Source: Pseudarthrobacter sp. ATCC 49987
Lineage (GTDB): Bacteria; Actinomycetota; Actinomycetes; Actinomycetales; Micrococcaceae
Assembly (NCBI RefSeq): GCF_009928425.1
Contig: NZ_JAABNS010000001.1
Coordinates: forward strand, 372,001-436,000
Length of the DNA stretch: 64,000 nt
Reading direction: 5' to 3'
The notes below the pieces were generated by a model. The model saw only the letters and a program-made list of their open reading frames with translations, was not told where the DNA came from and did no database searches. The position numbers were made by a program, and so were the translations under genes. Within the stretch, counting starts at the first letter, position 1. Each line of letters starts with the position of its first letter. Shown here in pieces: positions 54,322 to 62,960 of the stretch.

Positions 54322-55518
54322 ATGACGATCTCCGCAGACCAAACTGCGCAGCCCCCGGCAGCGCCGAGCAATGCGGCCAGCGAGGCCGTCCGCAAGTTCG
54401 GCATCACTGTCGAGGACTACATGCTGCCGGCCCGGCATCAGATCCAGATGGTGGGTCCGGACGGCACCCTGAATCCGCACACTGAACAGGGCACCCAGCC
54501 CGGCCACGAATACAACCTCCCCGGCGATGAGGAACTGATGGCCGCCTACGAGCAGCTCGTCATCGGACGCCGCGTCAACGACCAGAACTCCGCCCTGGTC
54601 CGGCAGGGCCGGATGGCCGTGTACCCCTCCAGCCACGGCCAGGAGGCCTGCCAGGTCGCCGCCGCCCTGTGTTTGTCAGGGGGCGACTGGATGTTCCCCA
54701 CCTACCGCGATTCCGTGGCCGTGATGGCCCGCGGTGTGGATCCCGTCCAGACCATGACGCTTTTCCGGGGCGACTGGCACGGCGGATACAACCCGGCCGA
54801 GCACAAGGTCGGCATCCAGTGCACGCCGCTGACCACCCAGCTGCTGCACGGCGTCGGCGTGGCCCATGCCGCCAAGCTGCGCGGCGAGGACACGGTTGTC
54901 CTGGCCATGTGCGGCGACGGCGCCACGAGTGAGGGCGACTTCCACGAGGCGCTGAACTTCGCCGCGGTGTTCCACCTCCCGGTGGTCTTCTTCGTCCAGA
55001 ACAACCAGTACGCGATCTCCGTGCCGCTCGCCCACCAGTCCGTCGCGCCGTCGCTCGCCCACAAGGCCGTGGGCTACGGCATGGCCGGCGAACGCGTCGA
55101 CGGGAACGACATCGTCGCGCTCCTCGCCGTGCTGGACCGCGCCGTCAAGCTGGCCCGCGGCGGTTCGGGCCCCCTGCTGGTGGAGGCCCACACCTACCGC
55201 ATGCAGGCCCACACCAACGCCGACGACGCCACCCGGTACCGCCAGGACAGCGAAGTCGCCGAATGGGTTGCGAAGGACCCGTTGAGCCGGATGAAGACCT
55301 ACCTGACGGATCGCGGACTGCTCGACGACGACCGCTCCGCGCGGATCGCCGAGAAGGCCGAAGCCGTGGCCGCCCAGCTCCGGGAAGGCCTGAGCGAGGA
55401 CGTGCCGGTCGACCCGCAGGACCTCTTCAAATACGTCTTCTCCACCCCCACACCACAGCTCAAGGAACAGTCCGCCATGCTCGCCGACGAGCTCTCCCGG
55501 GAAGAGGCCGCGAAATGA
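54322..55518 (+). CDS. bkdA: Branched-chain 2-oxoacid dehydrogenase E1 alpha subunit
   Basis: 398 residues, thiamine-diphosphate dependent. The TPP-binding motif is GDGATSEGDFHEALNFAAVFHLPVVFFVQNNQYAIS, and the conserved YRMQAHTNADDATRYR phosphorylation-loop-like segment follows. With the beta subunit it decarboxylates Val/Leu/Ile-derived 2-oxoacids, supplying branched primers for anteiso/iso fatty acids. Pyruvate dehydrogenase E1 alpha is the alternative, but the Lrp neighbour favours the branched-chain enzyme. Confidence 0.9.
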   Translation: MTISADQTAQPPAAPSNAASEAVRKFGITVEDYMLPARHQIQMVGPDGTLNPHTEQGTQPGHEYNLPGDEELMAAYEQLVIGRRVNDQNSALVRQGRMAVYPSSHGQEACQVAAALCLSGGDWMFPTYRDSVAVMARGVDPVQTMTLFRGDWHGGYNPAEHKVGIQCTPLTTQLLHGVGVAHAAKLRGEDTVVLAMCGDGATSEGDFHEALNFAAVFHLPVVFFVQNNQYAISVPLAHQSVAPSLAHKAVGYGMAGERVDGNDIVALLAVLDRAVKLARGGSGPLLVEAHTYRMQAHTNADDATRYRQDSEVAEWVAKDPLSRMKTYLTDRGLLDDDRSARIAEKAEAVAAQLREGLSEDVPVDPQDLFKYVFSTPTPQLKEQSAMLADELSREEAAK

Positions 55519-56627
55519 GCCCCACCATCACCACGTCCTCCGAGGCGAACGGCAACGTCAGTTCTGCCACGGCCCGTGCGGCCGCCAAGGCGGCAGTTGT
55601 GGCTGAACAGGCCGGCCCGCAGACCATCACGCTGGCCAAGGCCCTGAACACCGCCATGGCCGACGCCATGCACGCGGACCCCTCGGTCCTGGTCTTCGGC
55701 GAGGACGTCGGCATGCTCGGCGGCGTCTTCCGGATTACCGACGGGCTCACCAAGACTTTCGGGACAAGCCGCTGCTTCGACACCCCGCTGGCCGAGTCCG
55801 GCATCGTCGGCATGGCCGTGGGAATGGCGATGAACGGCATGCGGCCGGTCATCGAGATGCAGTTCGACGCCTTCGCCTACCCGGCGTTCGAACAGATCGT
55901 CAGCCACGTCGCGAAGATGCACAACCGCACCAAGGGCGCCGTGAAGCTCCCGATGGTCATCCGGGTCCCGTACGCCGGCGGCATCGGGGGAGTGGAGCAC
56001 CACTGCGACTCTTCCGAGGCCTACTACGCCCACACCGCCGGGCTCAAGGTCTTCACCCCGGCCACCGTCGCCGACGGCTACCGGATGCTCCGTGAGGCCA
56101 TCGATTCCGATGACCCCGTCATGTTTATGGAGCCGAAGAAGCTCTACTGGTCCAAGGACCAGGTGGACCTGGACGCCCTCCGCACCGAGCACACCGTGAA
56201 CACCGAACGCGGGACCTCCTCCGAAGGCCGGGCCGCCGTCGCCCGCCCCGGCACCGACGCCACGCTGATCGCCTACGGACCGGCCGTCCCGACGGCCCTC
56301 GCCGCCGCTGCTGCGGCGGCCGAGGAGGGCCGCTCGCTGGAAGTGATCGACGTCCGCTCGATCGTGCCGTTCGACGACGAGACGGTCTGCGCCTCGGTCC
56401 GCAAGACCGGCCGCGCCGTGGTCATCGCCGAGGCCCACGGGTTTGCCTCCGTCTCCTCCGAGATCGTGGCCCGGGTCCAGGAACGCTGTTTCCACCACCT
56501 CGCCGCGCCGATCCGCCGTGTTACGGGCTTCGATGTCCCTTACCCGGCGCCGAAGCTCGAGCACTACTACCTGCCCGGCGTGGACCGCATCCTCGACGCC
56601 GTTGACGACCTCCAGTGGGAAGACTGA
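55515..56627 (+). CDS. bkdB: Branched-chain 2-oxoacid dehydrogenase E1 beta subunit
   Basis: 370 residues from the ATG at 55515 that overlaps the alpha stop (ATGA). Transketolase-type motifs are FGEDVGMLGGVFRITDGL, DTPLAESGIVGMAVGMAMNGMRPVIEMQFDAFAYPAFEQIVSH and VIAEAHGFASVSSEIVARVQERCF. An N-terminal extension of about 35 residues rich in Ala/Ser precedes the conserved part. Followed after 2 nt by the E2 gene. Confidence 0.92.
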   Translation: MSPTITTSSEANGNVSSATARAAAKAAVVAEQAGPQTITLAKALNTAMADAMHADPSVLVFGEDVGMLGGVFRITDGLTKTFGTSRCFDTPLAESGIVGMAVGMAMNGMRPVIEMQFDAFAYPAFEQIVSHVAKMHNRTKGAVKLPMVIRVPYAGGIGGVEHHCDSSEAYYAHTAGLKVFTPATVADGYRMLREAIDSDDPVMFMEPKKLYWSKDQVDLDALRTEHTVNTERGTSSEGRAAVARPGTDATLIAYGPAVPTALAAAAAAAEEGRSLEVIDVRSIVPFDDETVCASVRKTGRAVVIAEAHGFASVSSEIVARVQERCFHHLAAPIRRVTGFDVPYPAPKLEHYYLPGVDRILDAVDDLQWED

Positions 56628-56629
56628 CC

Positions 56630-58087
56630 ATGAGCGAACCGAAAGTATTCCTCCTCCCGGACCTCGGCGAGGGACTCACCGAAGCCGAACTCGTGAGCTG
56701 GCTCGTCGCCGTGGGCGACGAGATCCGCGTGGACCAGCCGATCGCCGAGGTCGAGACCGCCAAGTCCATGGTGGAGGTGCCCTCCCCGTATGCCGGTACC
56801 GTCGCCGTGCTGCACGGCGAGCCCGGCCAGACCCTCGACGTCGGGAAGCCGCTGATCTCGGTGATGCCGGTTGGTGTCGCCGGTTCCGTTGGTGGGGCCG
56901 CCGCGGATGATGCCGCTGTCGACTCTTCCGCCGCTGTTGCCGCTGAGGTTTACCGCGAGGAAGAGAAGGCCGGGTCCGGGAATGTCCTGATTGGGTACGG
57001 GACTCCGGGCGGTCATGGGGTTGCGCGGCGGACCCGGCCACGGAAATCTTCGGCCGCGCCCGTGGTGGCAGAGCCGGTGGCGCAGGTGTCTGCTGCCGAG
57101 AAGGCTGCCGATGACCTGGTGCTGATGCGGACCCGGGTTCCCGGGAAGCTGGGGGCCGTTATTTCCCCGCTCGTCCGGCGGATGGCGCGGGACCATGGGG
57201 TTGATTTGGGGGAACTCCAGGGGTCCGGGGCCAGCGGGCTCATCATGCGGCGTGATGTCGAGGCGGTCATCAAGCCCGCGGTGGCGGGGCGTGCGGCCGT
57301 GGCGCCGGCCGAGGCCCCGGCGGCATCTGCGGTCGCGGGGGCCGGGGACACCGATGCCCGCACCGGGCTGGGCATTACCGGCCGGACCGCCGTCCGTGGC
57401 GTGCGCAAGGCCGTCGCGGCGAACATGACCCGCAGCCGGTCGGAGATCCCGGAAGCCACGGTGTGGGTGGATGTTGACGCCACCGCCCTCGTGGAACTGC
57501 GTGCCGCGCTGAAGAAGGCGGATCCGCACCATACACCGGGCCTGTTGGCGTTCATCGCCCGCTTCGTCACCGCCGGGCTGAAGAAGTTCCCGGAACTGAA
57601 CTCCCGGATCGTCACCACCGAGGACACCACCGGCGGAGCGTCCCAGGAGATCGTGGCTTTCGACGGCGTGAACCTCGGCTTTGCGGCCCAGACCGACCGC
57701 GGCCTGATGGTGCCGTCGGTGCGCAACGCGGACAAACTCAGCGCCCGCGGACTGGACGCCGAAATCCGGCGGCTCACCGGCGTCGTGCGCGATGGCAAGG
57801 CGACCCCGGCGGAGCTCGGCAGCGGCACCTTCACGCTGAACAACTACGGCATCTTTGGGGTGGACGGCTCGGCCGCGATCATCAACCACCCCGAGGTGGG
57901 AATCCTCGGCGTCGGGCGGATCATCGACAAGCCCTGGGTGGTCAACGGCGAGCTCGCCGTCCGCAAGGTCACTGAACTGACTCTGACCTTCGACCACCGC
58001 GTCTGCGACGGTGGAACCGCCGGCGGCTTCCTGCGCTACGTGGCGGACGCGATCGAGAGCCCGGGCTCGGTGTTGGCGGATTGGTGA
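56630..58087 (+). CDS. bkdC: Dihydrolipoamide acyltransferase E2 (branched-chain complex)
   Basis: 485 residues. One lipoyl domain with lipoyl-Lys K45 (VETAKSMVEV), a flexible linker with about 85 low-complexity residues, a peripheral-subunit-binding domain (VISPLVRRMARDHGVDLGELQGSGASGLIMRRDVE) and a C-terminal acyltransferase core ending in the catalytic FDHRVCDGGTAGGFL. It moves the acyl group from E1 to CoA. Its last 197 bp (57875-58071) are repeated at 60072-60267 downstream of a polymerase gene, so this 3' end may have been replaced by recombination; the protein appears intact. Confidence 0.93.
   Translation: MSEPKVFLLPDLGEGLTEAELVSWLVAVGDEIRVDQPIAEVETAKSMVEVPSPYAGTVAVLHGEPGQTLDVGKPLISVMPVGVAGSVGGAAADDAAVDSSAAVAAEVYREEEKAGSGNVLIGYGTPGGHGVARRTRPRKSSAAPVVAEPVAQVSAAEKAADDLVLMRTRVPGKLGAVISPLVRRMARDHGVDLGELQGSGASGLIMRRDVEAVIKPAVAGRAAVAPAEAPAASAVAGAGDTDARTGLGITGRTAVRGVRKAVAANMTRSRSEIPEATVWVDVDATALVELRAALKKADPHHTPGLLAFIARFVTAGLKKFPELNSRIVTTEDTTGGASQEIVAFDGVNLGFAAQTDRGLMVPSVRNADKLSARGLDAEIRRLTGVVRDGKATPAELGSGTFTLNNYGIFGVDGSAAIINHPEVGILGVGRIIDKPWVVNGELAVRKVTELTLTFDHRVCDGGTAGGFLRYVADAIESPGSVLADW
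57875..58071 (+). repeat. Direct repeat, left copy (3' end of bkdC)
   Basis: 197 bp that match 60072-60267 with roughly 90% identity by eye and in the same orientation. This copy lies in the intact reading frame. The pair brackets the O-antigen-polymerase-like gene. Confidence 0.85.
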
Positions 58088-58423
58088 CGAGTTTGAAGAC
58101 GGCCTCGTTCTGGCTCATCCGCATCAAAATGATAACTACGGTGATACCGTCTGGTCGTCGCACGGTACGTCATGACTTGGGAGTCACTCTAGGCGTCGGG
58201 TGCCCGTAGGCAGCTACCGGAGATTTGTCCGGGACGCGTGCCCGGGAGTACCTAGCCGGTCGCTCCTGACCCGTAGAATCAGTGCATGTCTAACTGGGGG
58301 TCGGTCGTCTGCCGCGTCGCTATCATGTGTGCCATGCACCAATTGACTGGGTTCGACACGCCTGGCGCCGACGCAGCTCAAGGCCCGCGGCCACATAAGC
58401 AAGATGGCGGGGAGTGCTCCTAA
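58088..58423. other. Leader region of the inserted polymerase gene
   Basis: 336 bp without a supported gene, between bkdC and the Wzy-like gene. It has several in-frame stops in all plus frames and a possible -10 (TATCAT near 58321-58326). It probably arrived with the inserted gene. Confidence 0.45.
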
Positions 58424-59713
58424 ATGACGATCCTCGAGAGTCAAGGAACCGCGCAGGCCAAGCACGAACAGGGGAGGCCCCGAGTTGCTGCGGGTTTTAT
58501 AGGCTTGTGGCTTGCCGGATTGGGCTTTGCGTGGTGGGCCGTCGTTCCCGCACTCATGGCAGCGCGCGGATCGGGAGTTTCGCTGAAGGCGAGCGCCGAG
58601 TCGAAGCTGTTGGTCGCTCTCGGGATATGGCTCCTTGCGATTCTCGGCGGTTCCGTATTTGGCGGGGCCGTGGCGATGAACCGCGTGCCCGGCGCGGCGT
58701 ACGCGGCGATCGTGTGGATCGCCGCCGGCATCATGTTCCACGTCTTGCGTAGACTCACGCCGGAACAGAACTCTTTCTTCATCCGAAGCCTCATCTTTGT
58801 GGGCTCCGCGCAAGGATTCCTGGCGTTCGCCGCGGTGATGGCGCACCCTTCGCCCCTGAGCAAGTTCGCGCTTCCATCGAACCCCATTATTGGCGGTTCA
58901 TCCGGTGTTGGCCTCTGGTCGCAGGCCAACCTCGCTTACGTAGACTACTTTGGCGGCGGAATCGTCCGTAGTGCTGGCCTTATGGGGACGGCGGCATGGT
59001 CGGGGGGCTTTGCCTGCCTAATCCTAATCCTTCTGGTCGTGGGCCGGCGAAAGCTCATTGCCTCCGGTATGTCGCGGTTCAAGTGGATCGTCGCGGCGAC
59101 GCTCAACTTCAGCAGCCTCTATTTTGCGTACTCGCGGGTATCGCTGGCCATACTAATCGTCGTCCTTGTGACCTGTGTCACATACAGGGCATGCTCCATC
59201 CTGGCGGCCGGTGGGCTTCTCGCTACGGTGACTGTGTTCACCGGGGCGGTTCTGATATTCGCGCTACTGCCCTGGCAGGACTACGTGCTTCAGCAGGACG
59301 CTCTGCGCCCAGGGTCCTCTGATGCCAGGTTCACGTCCTACCTTGAGGGGTTTGACGCAGCATCTCAAAGTGGGCCGCTTGTGCTCATCGCCGGCAACGG
59401 CGCGAAACCGTTCCTGGAAGAACTCGGACGCGGCGCTGGCAGTGAAAGTACCTATGTGAGCCTACTCGTGCGCGGCGGGATCATCGCGGTAATGCTATTC
59501 GTGATCTTCCTACTCGTCCGCATGCGCGGGGCTATCAAGAGTAAGGACTGGACTGCCGTTCTACTGCTTGTCGCGTTGGTTATCCACGCGGTTGTGGAGG
59601 ACCTTGACGTTGGAACTCTAACGCTTTTGCTGGTACTCATCGAGCCGGTGCGCACGATCTTGGCGCCCAGAATTCCTGCCTCTGGGATGCGGCAGAGCGT
59701 GTCCCCCGCCTAA
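58424..59713 (+). CDS. O-antigen ligase/polymerase-like membrane protein (Wzy-type)
   Basis: 429 residues with about ten hydrophobic helices. It has a large loop in the second half (LLPWQDYVLQQDALRPGSSDARFTSYLEGFDAASQSGPLVLIAGNGAKP), the GSSDxRxxxY-like element and placement typical of O-antigen ligase/Wzy proteins. It would link lipid-linked repeat units outside the membrane. Polymerases vary so much that the call rests on topology. The gene stands apart from its likely partners (flippase, BY-kinase) and is flanked by copies of the bkdC 3' end, so it was probably gained separately. Confidence 0.72.
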   Translation: MTILESQGTAQAKHEQGRPRVAAGFIGLWLAGLGFAWWAVVPALMAARGSGVSLKASAESKLLVALGIWLLAILGGSVFGGAVAMNRVPGAAYAAIVWIAAGIMFHVLRRLTPEQNSFFIRSLIFVGSAQGFLAFAAVMAHPSPLSKFALPSNPIIGGSSGVGLWSQANLAYVDYFGGGIVRSAGLMGTAAWSGGFACLILILLVVGRRKLIASGMSRFKWIVAATLNFSSLYFAYSRVSLAILIVVLVTCVTYRACSILAAGGLLATVTVFTGAVLIFALLPWQDYVLQQDALRPGSSDARFTSYLEGFDAASQSGPLVLIAGNGAKPFLEELGRGAGSESTYVSLLVRGGIIAVMLFVIFLLVRMRGAIKSKDWTAVLLLVALVIHAVVEDLDVGTLTLLLVLIEPVRTILAPRIPASGMRQSVSPA

Positions 59714-60071
59714 CGCCCCTTCCTTGCGCGGCGGCAGTCGGGAGATGCGGCTTCACGGCAGGGAACGTTCGCTTGGGATGATGATCGTGTTCGATTACGT
59801 CGCGCTGACGATGAAGACTTGCCCGCTAGGGTGGATGCAAATGTCCAACGCGTAGCGGACCGCCCCAGGATTCTGCATAAGCGTTCGCCGTGGAGGCGGA
59901 ACGGAAGCGGATAGGTGGCGTTCAGAAGATGGGACTAGGAGTTAGGGTGTCTGACTTCGCGGCCCCGTCAAGTACCATCATGCCGTCTGGGGTGGGCGCC
60001 GCGCTCGGGGGTGCACGGAGACCGCGAAGCGCGATCCAAGCGTTCCGGAGCGTGATGTTCTGCCTTTGAGG
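59714..60071. other. Gap between polymerase gene and second E2 fragment
   Basis: 358 bp with no supported gene or recognisable motif. Its right edge is the recombination junction, where sequence unrelated to bkdC changes abruptly to the E2 repeat at 60072. Confidence 0.45.
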
Positions 60072-60267
60072 GCGATCTTCAACCACCCCGAGGTGGGAAT
60101 CCTCGGCGTCGGGCGGATCATCGACAAGCCCTGGGTGGTCAGCGGCGAGCTCGCCGTGAGCAAGGTCACCGAACTGACACTTACTTTCGACCACCGCGTC
60201 TGCGACGGCGGAACCGCCGGAGGTTTCCTGCGCTACGTGGCCGACGCGATCGAGAACCGGGCTCGGT
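60072..60267 (+). repeat. Direct repeat, right copy (E2 3' fragment)
   Basis: 196 bp, one base shorter than the left copy at 57875-58071, offset 2197 bp. Differences are mainly at third codon positions (for example GTCAAC/GTCAGC, CTGACTCTGACC/CTGACACTTACT), the pattern of two diverged but once functional alleles. Confidence 0.85.
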
Positions 60268-60310
60268 CCTGGTGGACCTCCGATCTGGCGCTGAACTGGG
60301 CGCGGACCGT
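60072..60310 (+). pseudogene. Duplicated 3' fragment of the E2 (bkdC) gene
   Basis: The segment reads FNHPEVGILGVGRIIDKPWVV and on through FDHRVCDGGTAGGFLRYVADAIEN, nearly the same as the end of bkdC. It lacks the first 400 or so residues and any start. One base is missing in the GAGAACCGGGCTCGG stretch compared with bkdC, so the final codons are frameshifted and run on (RARSWWTSDLAL). It is probably the original bkdC terminus, left behind when new DNA carrying a polymerase gene and a replacement 3' end recombined in. Confidence 0.85.
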
Positions 60311-60431
60311 GAGGGAGGAAAGTCCTCCCACGCGGTGCCGGCTTCCAGCGTCCGGCCAGCTCCGGTGGGTACAATCGAGGGCAGAACATCGCACCAACGA
60401 CGCCGGAGCACCCCCGGAATACGGAGATTTA

Positions 60432-61247
60432 ATGTCACGATGGCTCGAGGTTGGCCCGGACAACTACGTCCTGGCCACCCAAGGTTTCCTGCTCAACACC
60501 GGCCTGGTGGTCGGCTCCGAACGCGCCCTGGTGATCGACACCGGCAGCGGACCCCGGCAGGGACGCGAGATCCTTGACGCCGTGCGGGAAAAGACGCAAT
60601 TGCCGCTGGTCGTCGTCAACACGCACGCCCACTACGACCACTTCTTCGGTAACGCCGTGTTCGCCGAGGCGGGAGTGACCGAGTTCTGGGCGCACGAGAA
60701 CTGTGCTGCGGAAATCGAGGAAAACGGCGACAGCCAGCGCCGCGCCGTCGCCACCGATGAGCCGGAAATGGCTGCCGGCGAGGGCCCTAATACCGGGCTC
60801 GTGGTGCCGAACGCGATCGTGAAGGACCAGCCGGTCCTCGTGGACCTCGGCGGACAGAGCGTCACCTTCTTCTACCTCGGCCTGGGACACACCGACGGCG
60901 ACCTCCTCGTGGGAACGGCAACCACCCTCTACGCCGGAGACCTGGTGGAGCAGGGATCGCACCCGTCCTTCGAGGATTCCTACCCCGAGGAATGGGCCGA
61001 CGTCCTCAGGCACGTCTCGGCACTGCGCCACAGGTACGAATTCCTGATTCCCGGCCACGGCGAACCGTGCAGCGACCAGTTCGTCAAGACCATGGCCAAC
61101 ACCATGACCACGGCGGTCCGGCAGGCCACCCAGGCAACGCGGGAAACCCCGGATGACGCCACCAAGGCCATCCCGATCCTGCCCTACGGGCCGGAGCAGT
61201 CGCGCTGGTTCATCAGGCGCCTGCAGGAGACCCGGGCGCACCACTGA
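60432..61247 (+). CDS. Metallo-beta-lactamase-fold hydrolase
   Basis: 271 residues from the ATG at 60432 (GGAG upstream); the frame runs open into the E2 fragment but conserved sequence starts here. Zinc-binding motifs are NTHAHYDHFFGN (HxHxDH), LGHTDGDLL and IPGHGEP. The N-terminus DNYVLATQGFLLNTGLVVGSERALVIDTGSG is typical of the glyoxalase-II-like/MBL group. Substrate unknown. It originally followed bkdC directly; the polymerase insertion now separates them. Confidence 0.88.
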   Translation: MSRWLEVGPDNYVLATQGFLLNTGLVVGSERALVIDTGSGPRQGREILDAVREKTQLPLVVVNTHAHYDHFFGNAVFAEAGVTEFWAHENCAAEIEENGDSQRRAVATDEPEMAAGEGPNTGLVVPNAIVKDQPVLVDLGGQSVTFFYLGLGHTDGDLLVGTATTLYAGDLVEQGSHPSFEDSYPEEWADVLRHVSALRHRYEFLIPGHGEPCSDQFVKTMANTMTTAVRQATQATRETPDDATKAIPILPYGPEQSRWFIRRLQETRAHH

Positions 61248-61434
61248 CGCTGCGGAAATCCTGCGCAAACGCTTCGGCAGCACGTCGCGCAGTAAATGGA
61301 CAACAACCGTAGCCCTGCGTAACCTCGTGGAGGATCCGAACGCAGGGTCCAATCCCGTTAGCGCTCAGCTCGCCCGGAGGATGGGGATCCCGGCCGCGCA
61401 TCAATGATGCTGCTGCTCCCAGGAGGTCTCATCC

Positions 61435-61569
61435 GTGACACTGCCCGGCTATATCCTCGCCCTCTGTATTCTTTTGGGCAGCCTGCTGGTCCTCGCTAGC
61501 GTTTTCTATGTCGCAATTTGCGTGAAGCGCAAGCGGCAAGCGTCCGCCCTTCAACGTCAGGTGCCCTGA
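61435..61569 (+). CDS. Tiny membrane protein, 44 residues
   Basis: Begins GTG at 61435 with a perfect AGGAGG eight nt upstream. Nearly all of it is one hydrophobic helix (YILALCILLGSLLVLASVFYVAICV) followed by a basic tail (KRKRQASALQRQVP). Function unknown. Two nt separate it from another tiny membrane protein, so they form a pair. Confidence 0.6.
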   Translation: MTLPGYILALCILLGSLLVLASVFYVAICVKRKRQASALQRQVP

Positions 61570-61571
61570 CT

Positions 61572-61691
61572 TTGCCGTACATCGAAATCAACCCCCACCG
61601 CACCAAGCCGAAATGGTGGGCCTACGTGGGCCTGACGATCCTCGCCGTGGTGACTGTCGTCGTCGTGGTTCTGGCGCTGACCCCGCGCTGA
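61572..61691 (+). CDS. Tiny membrane protein, 39 residues
   Basis: Starts at TTG 61572, 2 nt after the previous stop. A polar/basic N-terminus (PYIEINPHRTKPKWW) and one helix (YVGLTILAVVTVVVVVLAL). It has no ribosome-binding site of its own beyond AGGTG in the preceding gene, consistent with translational coupling. No family recognised. Confidence 0.5.
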   Translation: MPYIEINPHRTKPKWWAYVGLTILAVVTVVVVVLALTPR

Positions 61692-61910
61692 CCGCTGTGC
61701 ACCCACGTGGCTCGGCTGAAAACCCGAGTAGCGGGTACGCGTGTGAACTGGCTGTCCGCTCAATACGCTCGGGCTAAGTCCGGAACTGTACGGAATCTCC
61801 TGCCGGGTTCGGGGCGTCTGCCACCGAGTTTTGACGGCGTGCGGCCACCTTGAAGTGTTGAGCTCGATTCGAGGCCAGGTCCCGGTTGGCGCTGGTCATG
61901 AATCGGGCTG

Positions 61911-62837
61911 ATGCAGATGGTTCCGAACGAGTACGGTCTCCCGGGCAATCGCAGGACGACACACGCGTCCAGGTCCGTGATCGCCGCAAGGTCCTTGGTG
62001 ATTGCCTCCCTGGCTGTCTTACTGGCGCTTCCACCGGCTGCCGGAGTGACCACAACAGCCGCCAGCACCAGCATTTCGGCTCCGGAGACTTCATCACCGG
62101 CAGCGGAGAATGCATCGCCCGAGCCGGCTGAGGTCCAGACTGCAGTTGCAAAGCCTTCAGCGGCAGCTCCTGCGGCAGCTCCTCCGGAGGCCACCAGCGG
62201 CGTAGCTTCTGACCCTCCACCGGCGGTACCGCCGGCTCCTCCGGAGGACCCCGCCGCTAGCGTCGATGCCAACCAGTACGTCGTTGCTCGGGGGGACACG
62301 GTCGGCGCCATCGCTGCACGCTTCGGCGTCGACGTCTACAGCATGCTGGCAGCCAACGGGCTGGACGTGTCCAGCATCATCCAGCCGGGCCAGACACTGA
62401 TGCTGACAGGACCCCCAGTTGCCGTTCCCGCGGTGGCTCCTGCAGCCCCGGAACCGGAACCAGCCGCGGCTCCTGCCGCTCCTGCGGCGGCTCCTCCGGC
62501 CGCTCCCGCTGCGCGCACCATCTACGTGGCGGGCTCGGGCGGCCAGGCCATGGTGGACAGGTGCATCGGCCCCATCCACTTCACGCCAACGGACGCCTAC
62601 TCGCTGTTCATCACCGAACACGACTTCTGCGGGGGGTGGGCGCGGTTCTCGGGGATCGGCGTCGGCGAAACCGTGATCATCGCCGGCTACGGGACCTACA
62701 CCGCAACCGGCCGCGGACAGGTTCCCCAGGGCGGCACAACCAACGCCGTCTCTGCCGTGTTCGGGGGCTTCCCCCGGGCGATCCTGCAGACCTGCATTCC
62801 GGGCACGAACCAGATGCTCCTGATCGCGCTGAACTGA
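61911..62837 (+). CDS. Secreted LysM protein with a sortase-like C-terminal domain
   Basis: 308 residues. Signal/anchor helix (about 22-45), Ala/Pro/Thr-rich spacer, one LysM peptidoglycan-binding domain (about 122-166, YVVARGDTVGAIAARFGVDVYSMLAANGL), a second Ala/Pro spacer and a C-terminal domain (about 203-308). The last resembles sortases: H237 (FITEHDFCGGWARFSGIGVGETV) and C294 (ILQTCIPGTNQMLLIAL). The Arg that normally follows the catalytic Cys is replaced (QML), so activity as a transpeptidase is doubtful. The ATG at 61911 has a weak ribosome-binding site; an internal GTG before IAARSLVIAS is possible. Confidence 0.72.
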   Translation: MQMVPNEYGLPGNRRTTHASRSVIAARSLVIASLAVLLALPPAAGVTTTAASTSISAPETSSPAAENASPEPAEVQTAVAKPSAAAPAAAPPEATSGVASDPPPAVPPAPPEDPAASVDANQYVVARGDTVGAIAARFGVDVYSMLAANGLDVSSIIQPGQTLMLTGPPVAVPAVAPAAPEPEPAAAPAAPAAAPPAAPAARTIYVAGSGGQAMVDRCIGPIHFTPTDAYSLFITEHDFCGGWARFSGIGVGETVIIAGYGTYTATGRGQVPQGGTTNAVSAVFGGFPRAILQTCIPGTNQMLLIALN

Positions 62838-62960
62838 CCGGATCACTATTTGCGGGCGCCTCCTGTCCGCCTCCCACTGCGTCTGCGCCTAGAATTGCGG
62901 TTGGACCAATTCAAACGAGCACCGCAGCGGCCTGCGCTGTGAGTCCCAGGGGGGACCAAT

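Noticed and set aside
61248-61434. tRNA-like T-arm (GGGTCCAATCCC near 61345) and an open frame after the MBL gene
   Set aside because: No acceptor or anticodon stems can be drawn around it, and the frame has no start or ribosome-binding site.
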